The notes under the pieces: generated by a model
Database searches by the model: none
Told to the model about the DNA's origin: nothing
Seen by the model: the letters and a program-made list of their open reading frames with translations, nothing else
NCBI GenBank assembly: GCA_964486145.1
Contig: CAZAMT010000015.1
Span: 1-31,205 of the forward strand
Direction: 5' to 3'
Length of the DNA stretch: 31,205 bases
Origin: CAZAMT01 sp964486145
Lineage (GTDB): Bacteria; Bacteroidota; Bacteroidia; Bacteroidales; JAAAOM01
Part shown: one piece after another, positions 8,033-14,598 of the stretch
How positions within the stretch are numbered: position 1 is the stretch's first letter
Layout of the letters: each line of letters opens with the position of its first letter
Made by a program: the position numbers and the translations under genes

Positions 8033-9385
8033 TTAATCTGTATTCCTCTTATTTATAGGTATATAATCTTTCCGATCACATACATTTTTATAAGCCGGTC
8101 TTATAATTCGTTTTGATGCAAAAGTCAGTTCTTCCAATCGATGTGCGCACCAGCCTGCAATTCGTGAAACTGCAAAAATGGGTGTATAAATCTCCTTTGG
8201 GATCCCGATGCAATTGTAAACAAAACCTGAATAAAAATCAACATTTGCACATATTACCTTTGCATTTTCACCACCTTTAAATTTCGCAAATACTTCTGGT
8301 GCAAGTTCCTCAATATTTGCATATAAATTAAATTCATCTACCCGCCCTTTTTCTTTGGCAAGTTCCCTTGCTTTCTCCTTGAGAAGCACTGCACGTGGAT
8401 CTGACAATGTGTAAATGGCATGGCCAATTCCGTATATTTTTCCTGATCCGTCGCCAACTTCCTTGTTCAAAATTTTAAGGAGATAATCAGCTATTTCCTT
8501 TTTATCGTTCCAGTTTTTAACATTTTGCTTTATATCCTGCATCATTCCCATTACCTGAAGATTTGCCCCCCCGTGAAGCGAACCTTTCAATGAACCCAAA
8601 GCTGCAGCAATGGCTGAATAGGTATCTGTTCCGGCAGAACTAACCACCCTGGTTGTGAATGAAGAATTGTTTCCACCGCCGTGTTCAGCATGCAATACCA
8701 GATTTAAATCAACGATATCAGCTTCCAGGCTGCTATAATCCTCCCCCTTTAGCATGTAAAGGAAATTTTCAGCAGTACTCAGGCCAGGCTCAGGATGACG
8801 AATAACTAAAGACTTTCGTTGATACGAATGACGAAAACCATAATATGCGTATGCCGTGATTACAGGAAATTTGGCAATCAAATGCAATGATTGCTTCAAC
8901 AACGACATATGATTAAAATCCTCCGCGTAATCATCAATGGTATAAAGAACAAGAACAGACCTTGCCAGCATGTTCATGATATTTTTTCCACGCAATGAAA
9001 GAATCATATTTTTTGTAAAGTACTGGGGAAGATCCCGCATTGCTGACAACTGAGAACTGAACTGGTCAAGTTCAGTTTTGGAAGGAAGTTTACCTGACAT
9101 TAACAGAAAAATCGTTTCATCAAAACCATGGCGTCCATCATTTTGAAATCCGGTTACCAGGTTATTTATACTTATTCCCCGGTAATACAGTCGCCCGTCA
9201 CAAGGAACTACTTTACCATTCTGTTTTTCATATCCAACGACATCTCCGATGTTTGTCAGACCAACCAAAACACCTGAACCATCCTGATTACGCAGGCCTC
9301 TTTTAACATTGTAAGTATTAAAAAGTTCCTTATCGATTTGAGATGATTCCACGGAATACTTTTCCAATTTCTCAAGAATTCCCAT
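8033..9385 (-). CDS. gltA: Citrate synthase
   Basis: 450-residue enzyme condensing acetyl-CoA with oxaloacetate at the entry to the TCA cycle. The frame is open to 9436, but family similarity starts at MGILEKLEKYS, so the ATG at 9385 is chosen. Active-site landmarks: LVLHAEHGGGNNS (substrate His), GIGHAIYTLSDPRA (oxaloacetate His and Arg) and NVDFYSGFVYNCIGIP (catalytic Asp). SLKGSLHGGANLQVMGMM is the conserved region between them. 2-Methylcitrate synthase is a possible alternative from the fold alone, but length and context favour citrate synthase. It lies between proB and gltBD, so it feeds carbon towards 2-oxoglutarate, the GltBD substrate. A perfect palindrome at 9423-9436 lies in its leader. 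Confidence 0.93.
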   Translation of the reverse strand: MGILEKLEKYSVESSQIDKELFNTYNVKRGLRNQDGSGVLVGLTNIGDVVGYEKQNGKVVPCDGRLYYRGISINNLVTGFQNDGRHGFDETIFLLMSGKLPSKTELDQFSSQLSAMRDLPQYFTKNMILSLRGKNIMNMLARSVLVLYTIDDYAEDFNHMSLLKQSLHLIAKFPVITAYAYYGFRHSYQRKSLVIRHPEPGLSTAENFLYMLKGEDYSSLEADIVDLNLVLHAEHGGGNNSSFTTRVVSSAGTDTYSAIAAALGSLKGSLHGGANLQVMGMMQDIKQNVKNWNDKKEIADYLLKILNKEVGDGSGKIYGIGHAIYTLSDPRAVLLKEKARELAKEKGRVDEFNLYANIEELAPEVFAKFKGGENAKVICANVDFYSGFVYNCIGIPKEIYTPIFAVSRIAGWCAHRLEELTFASKRIIRPAYKNVCDRKDYIPINKRNTD

Positions 9386-9422
9386 ATATAGATAATTTAA
9401 TTTGTATTTGCAATGGTATAAT

Positions 9423-9436
9423 ATGACAAATGTCAT
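9423..9436. promoter_or_regulatory. Perfect palindrome in the citrate synthase leader, candidate operator
   Basis: ATGACA-AA-TGTCAT, a dyad of 6-base arms with a 2-base centre, 38 bases upstream of the preferred gltA start. A promoter-like pair lies just upstream on the minus strand (-7 TATTTTCG at 9456-9449 with TCG 20 bases before it; each has one mismatch to consensus), which would put the dyad just downstream of the transcription start. The regulator is unknown. Confidence 0.35.
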
Positions 9437-9527
9437 GTATGGCGCGTGCGAAAATAACAGATTTCTTAAATAAAAGCGAATAAAACCTAATAATTGTCAT
9501 TTTTTATACTGAATTTAAATAAAACAA

Positions 9528-10352
9528 TCAGTTGGAGATAATGGTGTTTTTTGAAATAAACAAGGTTCCAATTTCCTCTCCATTGATGATGTTAAACAAA
9601 ATGTTCGGGTCCTTGCCATTTGTAAGAACCGCATCAATTCCGGCATTAGAACAAATTTTTGCAGCCAGTATTTTTGTTATCATTCCTCCGGTACCAAATG
9701 AAGAACCGCTACCCTTTGCTGAATTTTCGAGTTCTGGTGATATATCGGTAATTACCGACAATATTTCGGCATCCGGATTTTCCTTTGGATCAGCGGAATA
9801 CAGACCATCGATATCCGAGAGCATGATAAGCAAATCCGCTTCAACCAGTTCGGCTACGTTCGCTGATAGTGTGTCATTATCCCCGAATAATATTTCGTCT
9901 GTTGATATTGTATCATTTTCATTAATAATTGGAATGATATTCATTTCCAACAGGGTTTTCAATGTGTTTTTAGCATTTCTGTTTTTCACCGTATCTGTCA
10001 TAACGTCTTTTGTTAAAAGAACCTGTGCAACCATCTGGTAGTTTGCGCCAAAAAATTTTTGATAGATTTTCATCAGTTCGGCCTGTCCAATGGCTGCCAG
10101 GGCCTGCTTGGTTGCGAGATCATGAGGCTTTTTACCCATCCCCAATCGTCCGGCACCCACACCGATAGCGCCGGATGTTACCAGCAAAACCTCTTTACCG
10201 GCTTTTTGCAATGTAGTTAATACATATGCCAATTTTTCGATTCGTTGGAAATTGAGTCTGCCGCCTTCAAACGAAAGTGTCGATGTGCCAATTTTAACAA
10301 CCAGTCGATTCTTATCTTTTAACATATTTCTTTGGCTCATAAGTTTATTCAT
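9528..10352 (-). CDS. proB: Glutamate 5-kinase
   Basis: 274-residue amino-acid kinase phosphorylating glutamate with ATP in the first step of proline synthesis. It consists of the AAK domain only; the C-terminal PUA domain of the E. coli enzyme is absent. Motifs are intact: VVKIGTSTL with Lys20, VTSGAIGVG, KQALAAIGQAEL, NENDTISTDEILFGDNDTLSA (glutamate/Mg site), LSDIDGLYSADP, and GTGGMITKI (nucleotide site). The start at 10352 is 8 bases after the upstream stop; an internal Met10 (10325) would give a more usual N-terminus. It follows argH and a degenerate paralogue, implying co-expression with arginine genes. The next-step gene proA is not in the window. Confidence 0.93.
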   Translation of the reverse strand: MNKLMSQRNMLKDKNRLVVKIGTSTLSFEGGRLNFQRIEKLAYVLTTLQKAGKEVLLVTSGAIGVGAGRLGMGKKPHDLATKQALAAIGQAELMKIYQKFFGANYQMVAQVLLTKDVMTDTVKNRNAKNTLKTLLEMNIIPIINENDTISTDEILFGDNDTLSANVAELVEADLLIMLSDIDGLYSADPKENPDAEILSVITDISPELENSAKGSGSSFGTGGMITKILAAKICSNAGIDAVLTNGKDPNILFNIINGEEIGTLFISKNTIISN

Positions 10353-10360
10353 TACCCAAA

Positions 10361-11023
10361 TTACTGCATATCAATTTTTTCCGGAAACTGATGATGTCCA
10401 TCTGCGGATCCCAGGAATGAAAGATGCTCAATCTTCTCAAAAAGATCCTCTTCCTCCAACGTATGCTGCTCATCATCTCCCCTGCTTATAACCATGTATT
10501 GCCTTAAATGCTCCGATTTAACCAAAATTGTATCCGAATCAACCAGTTCAGCCACTTTAAGAGTTAAGGGGTAGTTGTCATCAAGAACAATATCATCGGT
10601 TGAAACGGTGTCATTTTCGTTGATGACAGGAATAATGCCCATGTCCAGCAGCCTGTTCAAGGTGTTTGTAGCATTTTGCCTTCGAACTTCGTTTTTTACA
10701 ACATCTTTTGTAAGCAAAACCTGAGCTACGGTTTGATTAAACTCCGAAAAATAGTGCTGGTACGTTTTAATAAGTTCAGCCTGACCGATTGCCGCAATGG
10801 CTTGCTTTTGGTTAAAACTTTCCGGTTCGCTTGTTAAATTTAATTTCTTCATGCCAAGTGCAATGGCTCCGGATGATACAATCAGCACATTTTTTCCACT
10901 GTTATGGAGGTTGCTCAATATAAGTGTCAACCGGTCCATTTTTTCAGGATCAATATTTCCATCATCGGCCGTGAGAGACCATAATTCAATTTTCACAACA
11001 ATTTTTAAATCCTTTTCAGCCAT
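10361..11023 (-). CDS. Degenerate glutamate 5-kinase paralogue (putative pseudokinase)
   Basis: 220-residue intact frame clearly homologous along most of its length to the ProB immediately downstream (shared VAQVLLTKDV, GIIPxINENDTxSTD, AAIGQAEL). It keeps Lys11, SSGAI (50-54), NEND (135-138) and the Asp-Asn pair (149-150) that in E. coli ProB contact glutamate. It has lost the glycine after the lysine (IGTS becomes IELW), the Asp-Leu-Ser after the Asp-Asn (DNDTLSA becomes DNYPLTL), the SDxxGLY nucleotide motif (becomes SEHLRQY), and the GTGGM loop. The C-terminus is shorter, with an acidic/His-rich tail. It starts 4 bases after argH and ends 8 bases before proB, so translation is probably coupled. 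Catalytic activity is unlikely. A regulatory or partner role is inference; slow decay of a duplicate is the alternative. Confidence 0.85.
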   Translation of the reverse strand: MAEKDLKIVVKIELWSLTADDGNIDPEKMDRLTLILSNLHNSGKNVLIVSSGAIALGMKKLNLTSEPESFNQKQAIAAIGQAELIKTYQHYFSEFNQTVAQVLLTKDVVKNEVRRQNATNTLNRLLDMGIIPVINENDTVSTDDIVLDDNYPLTLKVAELVDSDTILVKSEHLRQYMVISRGDDEQHTLEEEDLFEKIEHLSFLGSADGHHQFPEKIDMQ

Positions 11024-11027
11024 TTAC

Positions 11028-12362
11028 CTAATAATTAATTAGATCTTTCAATGCCTTTTCAGCTTTGTCGTAACGTATTTCTTTTCGTGCTTTCTCGAAT
11101 TTATCACGAATTTTATCATTGCACAAATTACCGATGCTTCCAATGTGTGAATGATTAATTTTCATATCCGACCGAAATGTGCCATTTTCTATTTCTGATG
11201 CAACCTTTCGATACGCATCTCTGAATGGAATACCATTGAGAACTTCCCGGTTTACATATTCCACACTAAAGATAAATCTATATTTCGAATCATCAACAAT
11301 GTTTTTGTTCACCTTTATTTCGCCCAACCCGAGTGTAGCCATTTCAAGACATGAATTCAGTTCCCCGAAAATATTGAGAAAACCTTCCTTTACAACCTGA
11401 TAATCACGGAAATAACCGCTGGATAAATTATTCGTGACAGTAATTATTTCGAATAAAAATGCCTGAATTTTATTGCATTTCGCCCTGATTAATTCAAAAA
11501 CATCCGGGTTTTTTTTATGCGGCATGATGCTTGAACCTGTTGTAAATTCATCGGGTAATGATAGAAATCCGAAATTTTGACTGGCGAAAAGGCAAACGTC
11601 ATTCGCCATTTTTGAAAGGGTGAACGCAATAGAACTTAATGCCATAGTAACATTTCTTTCGGTTTTTCCCCTTCCCATTTGAGCATACACGGAATTATAG
11701 TTCAAATCTTCAAATCCCAGCAACTGTGTTGTAAGATCACGATCAATAGGAAACGATGAACCATAGCCTGCTGCTGATCCCAGTGGATTTTGATTGGTTA
11801 GTTTGTATGCCGCTCCCAGCATTTGAATATCATCAGCCAGGCTTTCAGCGTAAGCTCCAAACCAAAGGCCAAAAGATGACGGCATGGCAGCCTGCATGTG
11901 TGTAAAACCGGGTATCAAAACATCTTTATATGTTTCACTTTGATGTATCAGTTGATCAAACAACTGATTGGTACTTTCGAGTACCATGTAGATTGCATGT
12001 CGCGCAAAAAGCCGGATATCCAATAACACCTGGTCATTTCTTGATCGGGCACTGTGAATTTTTTTTCCACTCTCGCCAATCATTTTAGTTACAAGAAACT
12101 CGACCTGCGAATGCACATCCTCCATGCTTTCATCAATACTAAAATTTCCTGACTGAACATCCTGATATATGGTTTGCAAGGCATTTAAAATGTCCCGCGT
12201 TTCCGTTTCAGTTATCAGGCCAATGTGCTTTAACATTATTACATGGGCCATATTTCCAATTACATCCCACGGCGCGAGCAACAGATCAATTTCCCTGTCG
12301 GATCCCACCGTAAACATCTCAATTTTGTGGTTTGTTGGTATGCCTTTATCCCATAATTTCAT
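11028..12362 (-). CDS. argH: Argininosuccinate lyase
   Basis: 444-residue homotetrameric lyase splitting argininosuccinate into arginine and fumarate, the last step of arginine synthesis. The fumarase/aspartase superfamily signature GSSIMPHKKNPD is present near residue 280, as are HSRSRNDQV-type (SARSRNDQVLLDIR, about 104-117) and the HMQAAMPS segment with the catalytic His. Length is slightly short of the common 457-460 but complete at both ends. It is separated from argG by 328 bases holding a structured terminator and a repeat, and is followed tightly by the ProB paralogues, forming an argH-proB'-proB unit. Confidence 0.96.
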   Translation of the reverse strand: MKLWDKGIPTNHKIEMFTVGSDREIDLLLAPWDVIGNMAHVIMLKHIGLITETETRDILNALQTIYQDVQSGNFSIDESMEDVHSQVEFLVTKMIGESGKKIHSARSRNDQVLLDIRLFARHAIYMVLESTNQLFDQLIHQSETYKDVLIPGFTHMQAAMPSSFGLWFGAYAESLADDIQMLGAAYKLTNQNPLGSAAGYGSSFPIDRDLTTQLLGFEDLNYNSVYAQMGRGKTERNVTMALSSIAFTLSKMANDVCLFASQNFGFLSLPDEFTTGSSIMPHKKNPDVFELIRAKCNKIQAFLFEIITVTNNLSSGYFRDYQVVKEGFLNIFGELNSCLEMATLGLGEIKVNKNIVDDSKYRFIFSVEYVNREVLNGIPFRDAYRKVASEIENGTFRSDMKINHSHIGSIGNLCNDKIRDKFEKARKEIRYDKAEKALKDLINY

Positions 12363-12395
12363 GTTGATCGTTGTTACATTGTTTAACCATGTTGA

Positions 12396-12479
12396 TTAAA
12401 ACCCAAATTGAGCATTTATTCTCTTCGGTCTCCGAAGTATTTCCGGGACTTTCAGCATGAGCTGAAGGTTCTCTCTCAT
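12396..12479 (-). repeat. Palindrome-rich insertion in the argG-argH spacer
   Basis: Two tight hairpins lie within this stretch: CTTCGG-TCT-CCGAAG at 12423-12437 and TTCAGC-ATGA-GCTGAA at 12451-12466, extended by a few further pairs. The block is GC-richer than its flanks and resembles the dispersed intergenic palindromes at the window ends in style, though not in sequence. A 27-codon ATG-to-TAA frame spans exactly this block but has no ribosome-binding signal and is probably fortuitous. The 13-mer AAACCCAAATTGA at its edge (12399-12411) recurs at 12578-12590 within the neighbouring terminator structure, hinting at a duplication. Confidence 0.4.
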
Positions 12480-12544
12480 GCAATTCATTCAAAATATTAA
12501 TTAAAATTCTATCAACCAGCGGTTTATTGATTCTTCATAATTCG

Positions 12545-12640
12545 TTACATAAAAAAAACCGGGGGAAGAAAATCAATAAACCCAAATTGATATCTATGAA
12601 GAGAGATTGTGTTTCCGTCCACAAAACCCCCGGTTTTCAT
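12545..12640 (-). terminator. Structured terminator or attenuator between argG and argH, containing a 31-codon ORF
   Basis: Perfect 11-bp stem: AAAACCGGGGG at 12555-12565 pairs with CCCCCGGTTTT at 12627-12637. On the minus strand the 3' arm runs into eight U residues, an intrinsic terminator for argG. Unusually, the 61-base interior holds two more hairpins (TTGTG/CACAA at 12607-12624 and ATCAAT/ATTGAT at 12572-12591), giving a predicted three-way junction. The whole element also reads as an open frame from ATG (12640) to TAA (12545), 31 residues. The sequence 12565-12582 can instead pair with 12521-12536 downstream. It sits about 50 bases after argG and 180 before argH, so readthrough would decide argH-proB expression from the argR promoter. 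Confidence 0.6.
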
Positions 12641-12690
12641 CAACTTCACATATCATTCCTCTGAAATTGATTACCTATTATAAACCAAAA

Positions 12691-13920
12691 TTATTTAACC
12701 TTATTTAAAATGGCATTATGTGCCATGAGTCGTATTGCATTTATTTTTATGAATCCCTCGCTATCTTTTTGATCAAACCCACCTTCAATGTCCATGCTTG
12801 CCAGATCCTGGTTGTATAAAGAACTTGGAGATTGCCTGCCTTCAATCAGAACATTTCCCTTATAAAGTGACAAGTAGACAGTGCCATCGATGAGCTCCTG
12901 ACTTTTTGCAATGGCTGCCATCAGGAAATCCATTTCAGGGCTGAACCAAAACCCGTTGTACACCAGTTCGGCAAATTTGGGAGACAGCATATCCCTTATT
13001 TTCATCACCTCACGGTCCATGGCTATTCCTTCAATATCCCTGTGCGCGAGCATCAGGATGGTACCTGCAGGAGTTTCATATACACCTCTTGATTTTATCC
13101 CGACAAATCGGTTTTCAACCATATCAAGCAAACCTACCCCGTTTTCACCACCAATCTTATTGAGATAGTTGAATAATTTAAAAGCTCCGGAAATCGTTTC
13201 ACCTGTTTCGTTATTTTTTAAACGAACCGGAATACCATCTTTGAAATCAATTGAAAGCGAAATCATTTTATCAGGAGCATCGGTGGGATGTACCATTTTG
13301 GTAAACATTTCCTTTTCCGGTTTATAGGAAGGATCTTCAAGAATACCTGCTTCATGGCTAATGTGCATAAGGTTATCATCCTCACTGTACGGTTTTGACA
13401 ATGAGGCTTTCACAGGTATACCCTTTTCATCCGCATAATTCAGCATGTCGGTTCGTCCTTTAAATTGATCAAGAAATTCCTGCATTTTCCAGGGCGCCAA
13501 AACTTTAATGGAAGGATTCAATGCATAGAACGAGAGTTCGAAGCGAACCTGGTCATTGCCTTTTCCTGTAGCACCGTGCGAAACATATTTAGCGTTTTCT
13601 TTCGCTGCAATTTCAATTTGCCTTTTTGCAATGATGGGCCTGGCAAGAGAGGTTCCGAGCAAATAACGATTTTCGTAAATTGCATTTGCCTGTATGGAAG
13701 GAAAAATATAGTCTGTTACAAACTCTTTCCTCAGGTCTTCGATGTACACTTTTGAAGCACCAATTTTTAAAGCCTTTTTTTCAACGTCTTCAAAGTCATC
13801 CTCCTGGCCAACATTGGCCACATAGGCTACCACTTCATAATTTTTATCAATTAGCCATTTTAAAATTACGGAAGTATCAAGACCTCCGCTGTAAGCCAGT
13901 ATTACCTTTTCTTTTTTCAT
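12691..13920 (-). CDS. argG: Argininosuccinate synthase
   Basis: 409-residue enzyme ligating citrulline and aspartate with ATP hydrolysis to AMP. The N-terminal PP-loop AYSGGLDTSVILKWL (residues 9-23) binds ATP. The GATGKGNDQVRFE segment (about 118-130) and the EDPSYKPEKEMF region are characteristic. Length is in the normal 400-450 range. It begins 12 bases after argR on the same strand and so shares the ArgR-controlled promoter at 14500-14529. A strong structured terminator follows it. A perfect -7 match TAATTTTG lies at its stop codon (12693-12686) without a good -33, a possible weak start for argH mRNA. Confidence 0.97.
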   Translation of the reverse strand: MKKEKVILAYSGGLDTSVILKWLIDKNYEVVAYVANVGQEDDFEDVEKKALKIGASKVYIEDLRKEFVTDYIFPSIQANAIYENRYLLGTSLARPIIAKRQIEIAAKENAKYVSHGATGKGNDQVRFELSFYALNPSIKVLAPWKMQEFLDQFKGRTDMLNYADEKGIPVKASLSKPYSEDDNLMHISHEAGILEDPSYKPEKEMFTKMVHPTDAPDKMISLSIDFKDGIPVRLKNNETGETISGAFKLFNYLNKIGGENGVGLLDMVENRFVGIKSRGVYETPAGTILMLAHRDIEGIAMDREVMKIRDMLSPKFAELVYNGFWFSPEMDFLMAAIAKSQELIDGTVYLSLYKGNVLIEGRQSPSSLYNQDLASMDIEGGFDQKDSEGFIKINAIRLMAHNAILNKVK

Positions 13921-13932
13921 CAGATCAAACAG

Positions 13933-14412
13933 TTAAAAAGATTTATCCTTTACTTCCGGCACAATTTCAGACAATGCATTTATTACATCGCTTCTGCCAA
14001 TTCCTTCACGCGGAATTAACAGGATGGTATCATCACCGGCAATGGTACCTAAAACCTCAAGCATGTTTGCCCCGTCAATGCGTGAAGCAATGCTACTGGC
14101 ATATCCGGGATATGTTTTAATGATGGCCAGATGATTTGAAAATTCGATAGACTCAAATCCGGACAATGGAAAACCTTCCATTGAATGAGGCCCCGTATAA
14201 TCTTCATCTGTGCCGGGTATTCGATACACGTAACCCTTTTCAGCATCAACAACCTTGCTTACTTTTAAAAATCTGAGATCTCTTGAGAGGGTGGCCTGGG
14301 TATAATTAAACCCGAGCTCTTCAAGTTCACGCAGCAACTCCTCCTGACTTGATACCTTTTTTGATGTTAAAATATCCCGAATTACGAGTAATCGTTGTGT
14401 TTTATTTTTCAC
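13933..14412 (-). CDS. argR: Arginine repressor
   Basis: 159-residue ArgR/AhrC-type regulator that hexamerises when bound by arginine. The N-terminal winged helix (about 1-70) includes SSQEELLRELEELGFNYTQATLSRDL, with the Ser-Arg recognition helix. The C-terminal oligomerisation and arginine-binding domain carries GTIAGDDTILLIPR, where the Asp-Asp pair contacts arginine in known structures. It is the first gene of argR-argG. A perfect promoter match and ArgR-box-like palindromes lie directly upstream, so autoregulation together with divergent carB control is likely. Confidence 0.95.
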   Translation of the reverse strand: MKNKTQRLLVIRDILTSKKVSSQEELLRELEELGFNYTQATLSRDLRFLKVSKVVDAEKGYVYRIPGTDEDYTGPHSMEGFPLSGFESIEFSNHLAIIKTYPGYASSIASRIDGANMLEVLGTIAGDDTILLIPREGIGRSDVINALSEIVPEVKDKSF

Positions 14413-14476
14413 CCAATTTTTTTTTATACCTTGTTACATATTCATTCGCTCCAGGTAATTATTCCTCATCTACATT

Positions 14477-14490
14477 TGTATATTTATACA
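14477..14490. promoter_or_regulatory. ArgR-box-like palindrome
   Basis: TGTATA-TT-TATACA, an AT-rich dyad similar in shape to known ARG boxes. It falls a few bases downstream of the expected argR transcription start. A second AT-rich cluster with TATGCAT and TTATACA half-sites spans 14503-14529 and covers the argR promoter itself, as in multi-box ArgR operators. Assignment to ArgR comes from adjacency to argR, argG and carB. Confidence 0.55.
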
Positions 14491-14499
14491 TTCACTTTG

Positions 14500-14529
14500 C
14501 AAATTTATGCATTTTTTACATTTATACAA
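14500..14529 (-). promoter_or_regulatory. argR-argG promoter (Bacteroidota type)
   Basis: On the minus strand, TTG (14529-14527), a 19-base spacer, then TAAATTTG (14507-14500). This is an exact match to the TTG-N19/21-TAnnTTTG consensus of the Bacteroidota primary sigma factor. The transcription start would be near 14493, giving a leader of about 80 bases to argR. Overlapping ArgR-box-like half-sites imply repression by occlusion. Confidence 0.65.
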
Positions 14530-14551
14530 CATTTTTTTGTCAAATAATTTG

Positions 14552-14559
14552 TACTTTTG
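14552..14559 (+). promoter_or_regulatory. carB -7 promoter element
   Basis: TACTTTTG, an exact TAnnTTTG match 40 bases upstream of the carB ATG at 14599. No TTG is present at the expected -33 spacing, so the promoter may be weak or activator-dependent. It lies about 60 bases from the ArgR-box cluster. Confidence 0.45.
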
Positions 14560-14598
14560 GCGAGATTTTTCCGGGGTTTATCAAATTATTCAATCGTA

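Noticed and set aside
9532..10041. 169-codon plus-strand frame opposite proB.
   Set aside because: Antisense to conserved proB codons, low complexity (Ser/Phe/Ile rich), no family resemblance.
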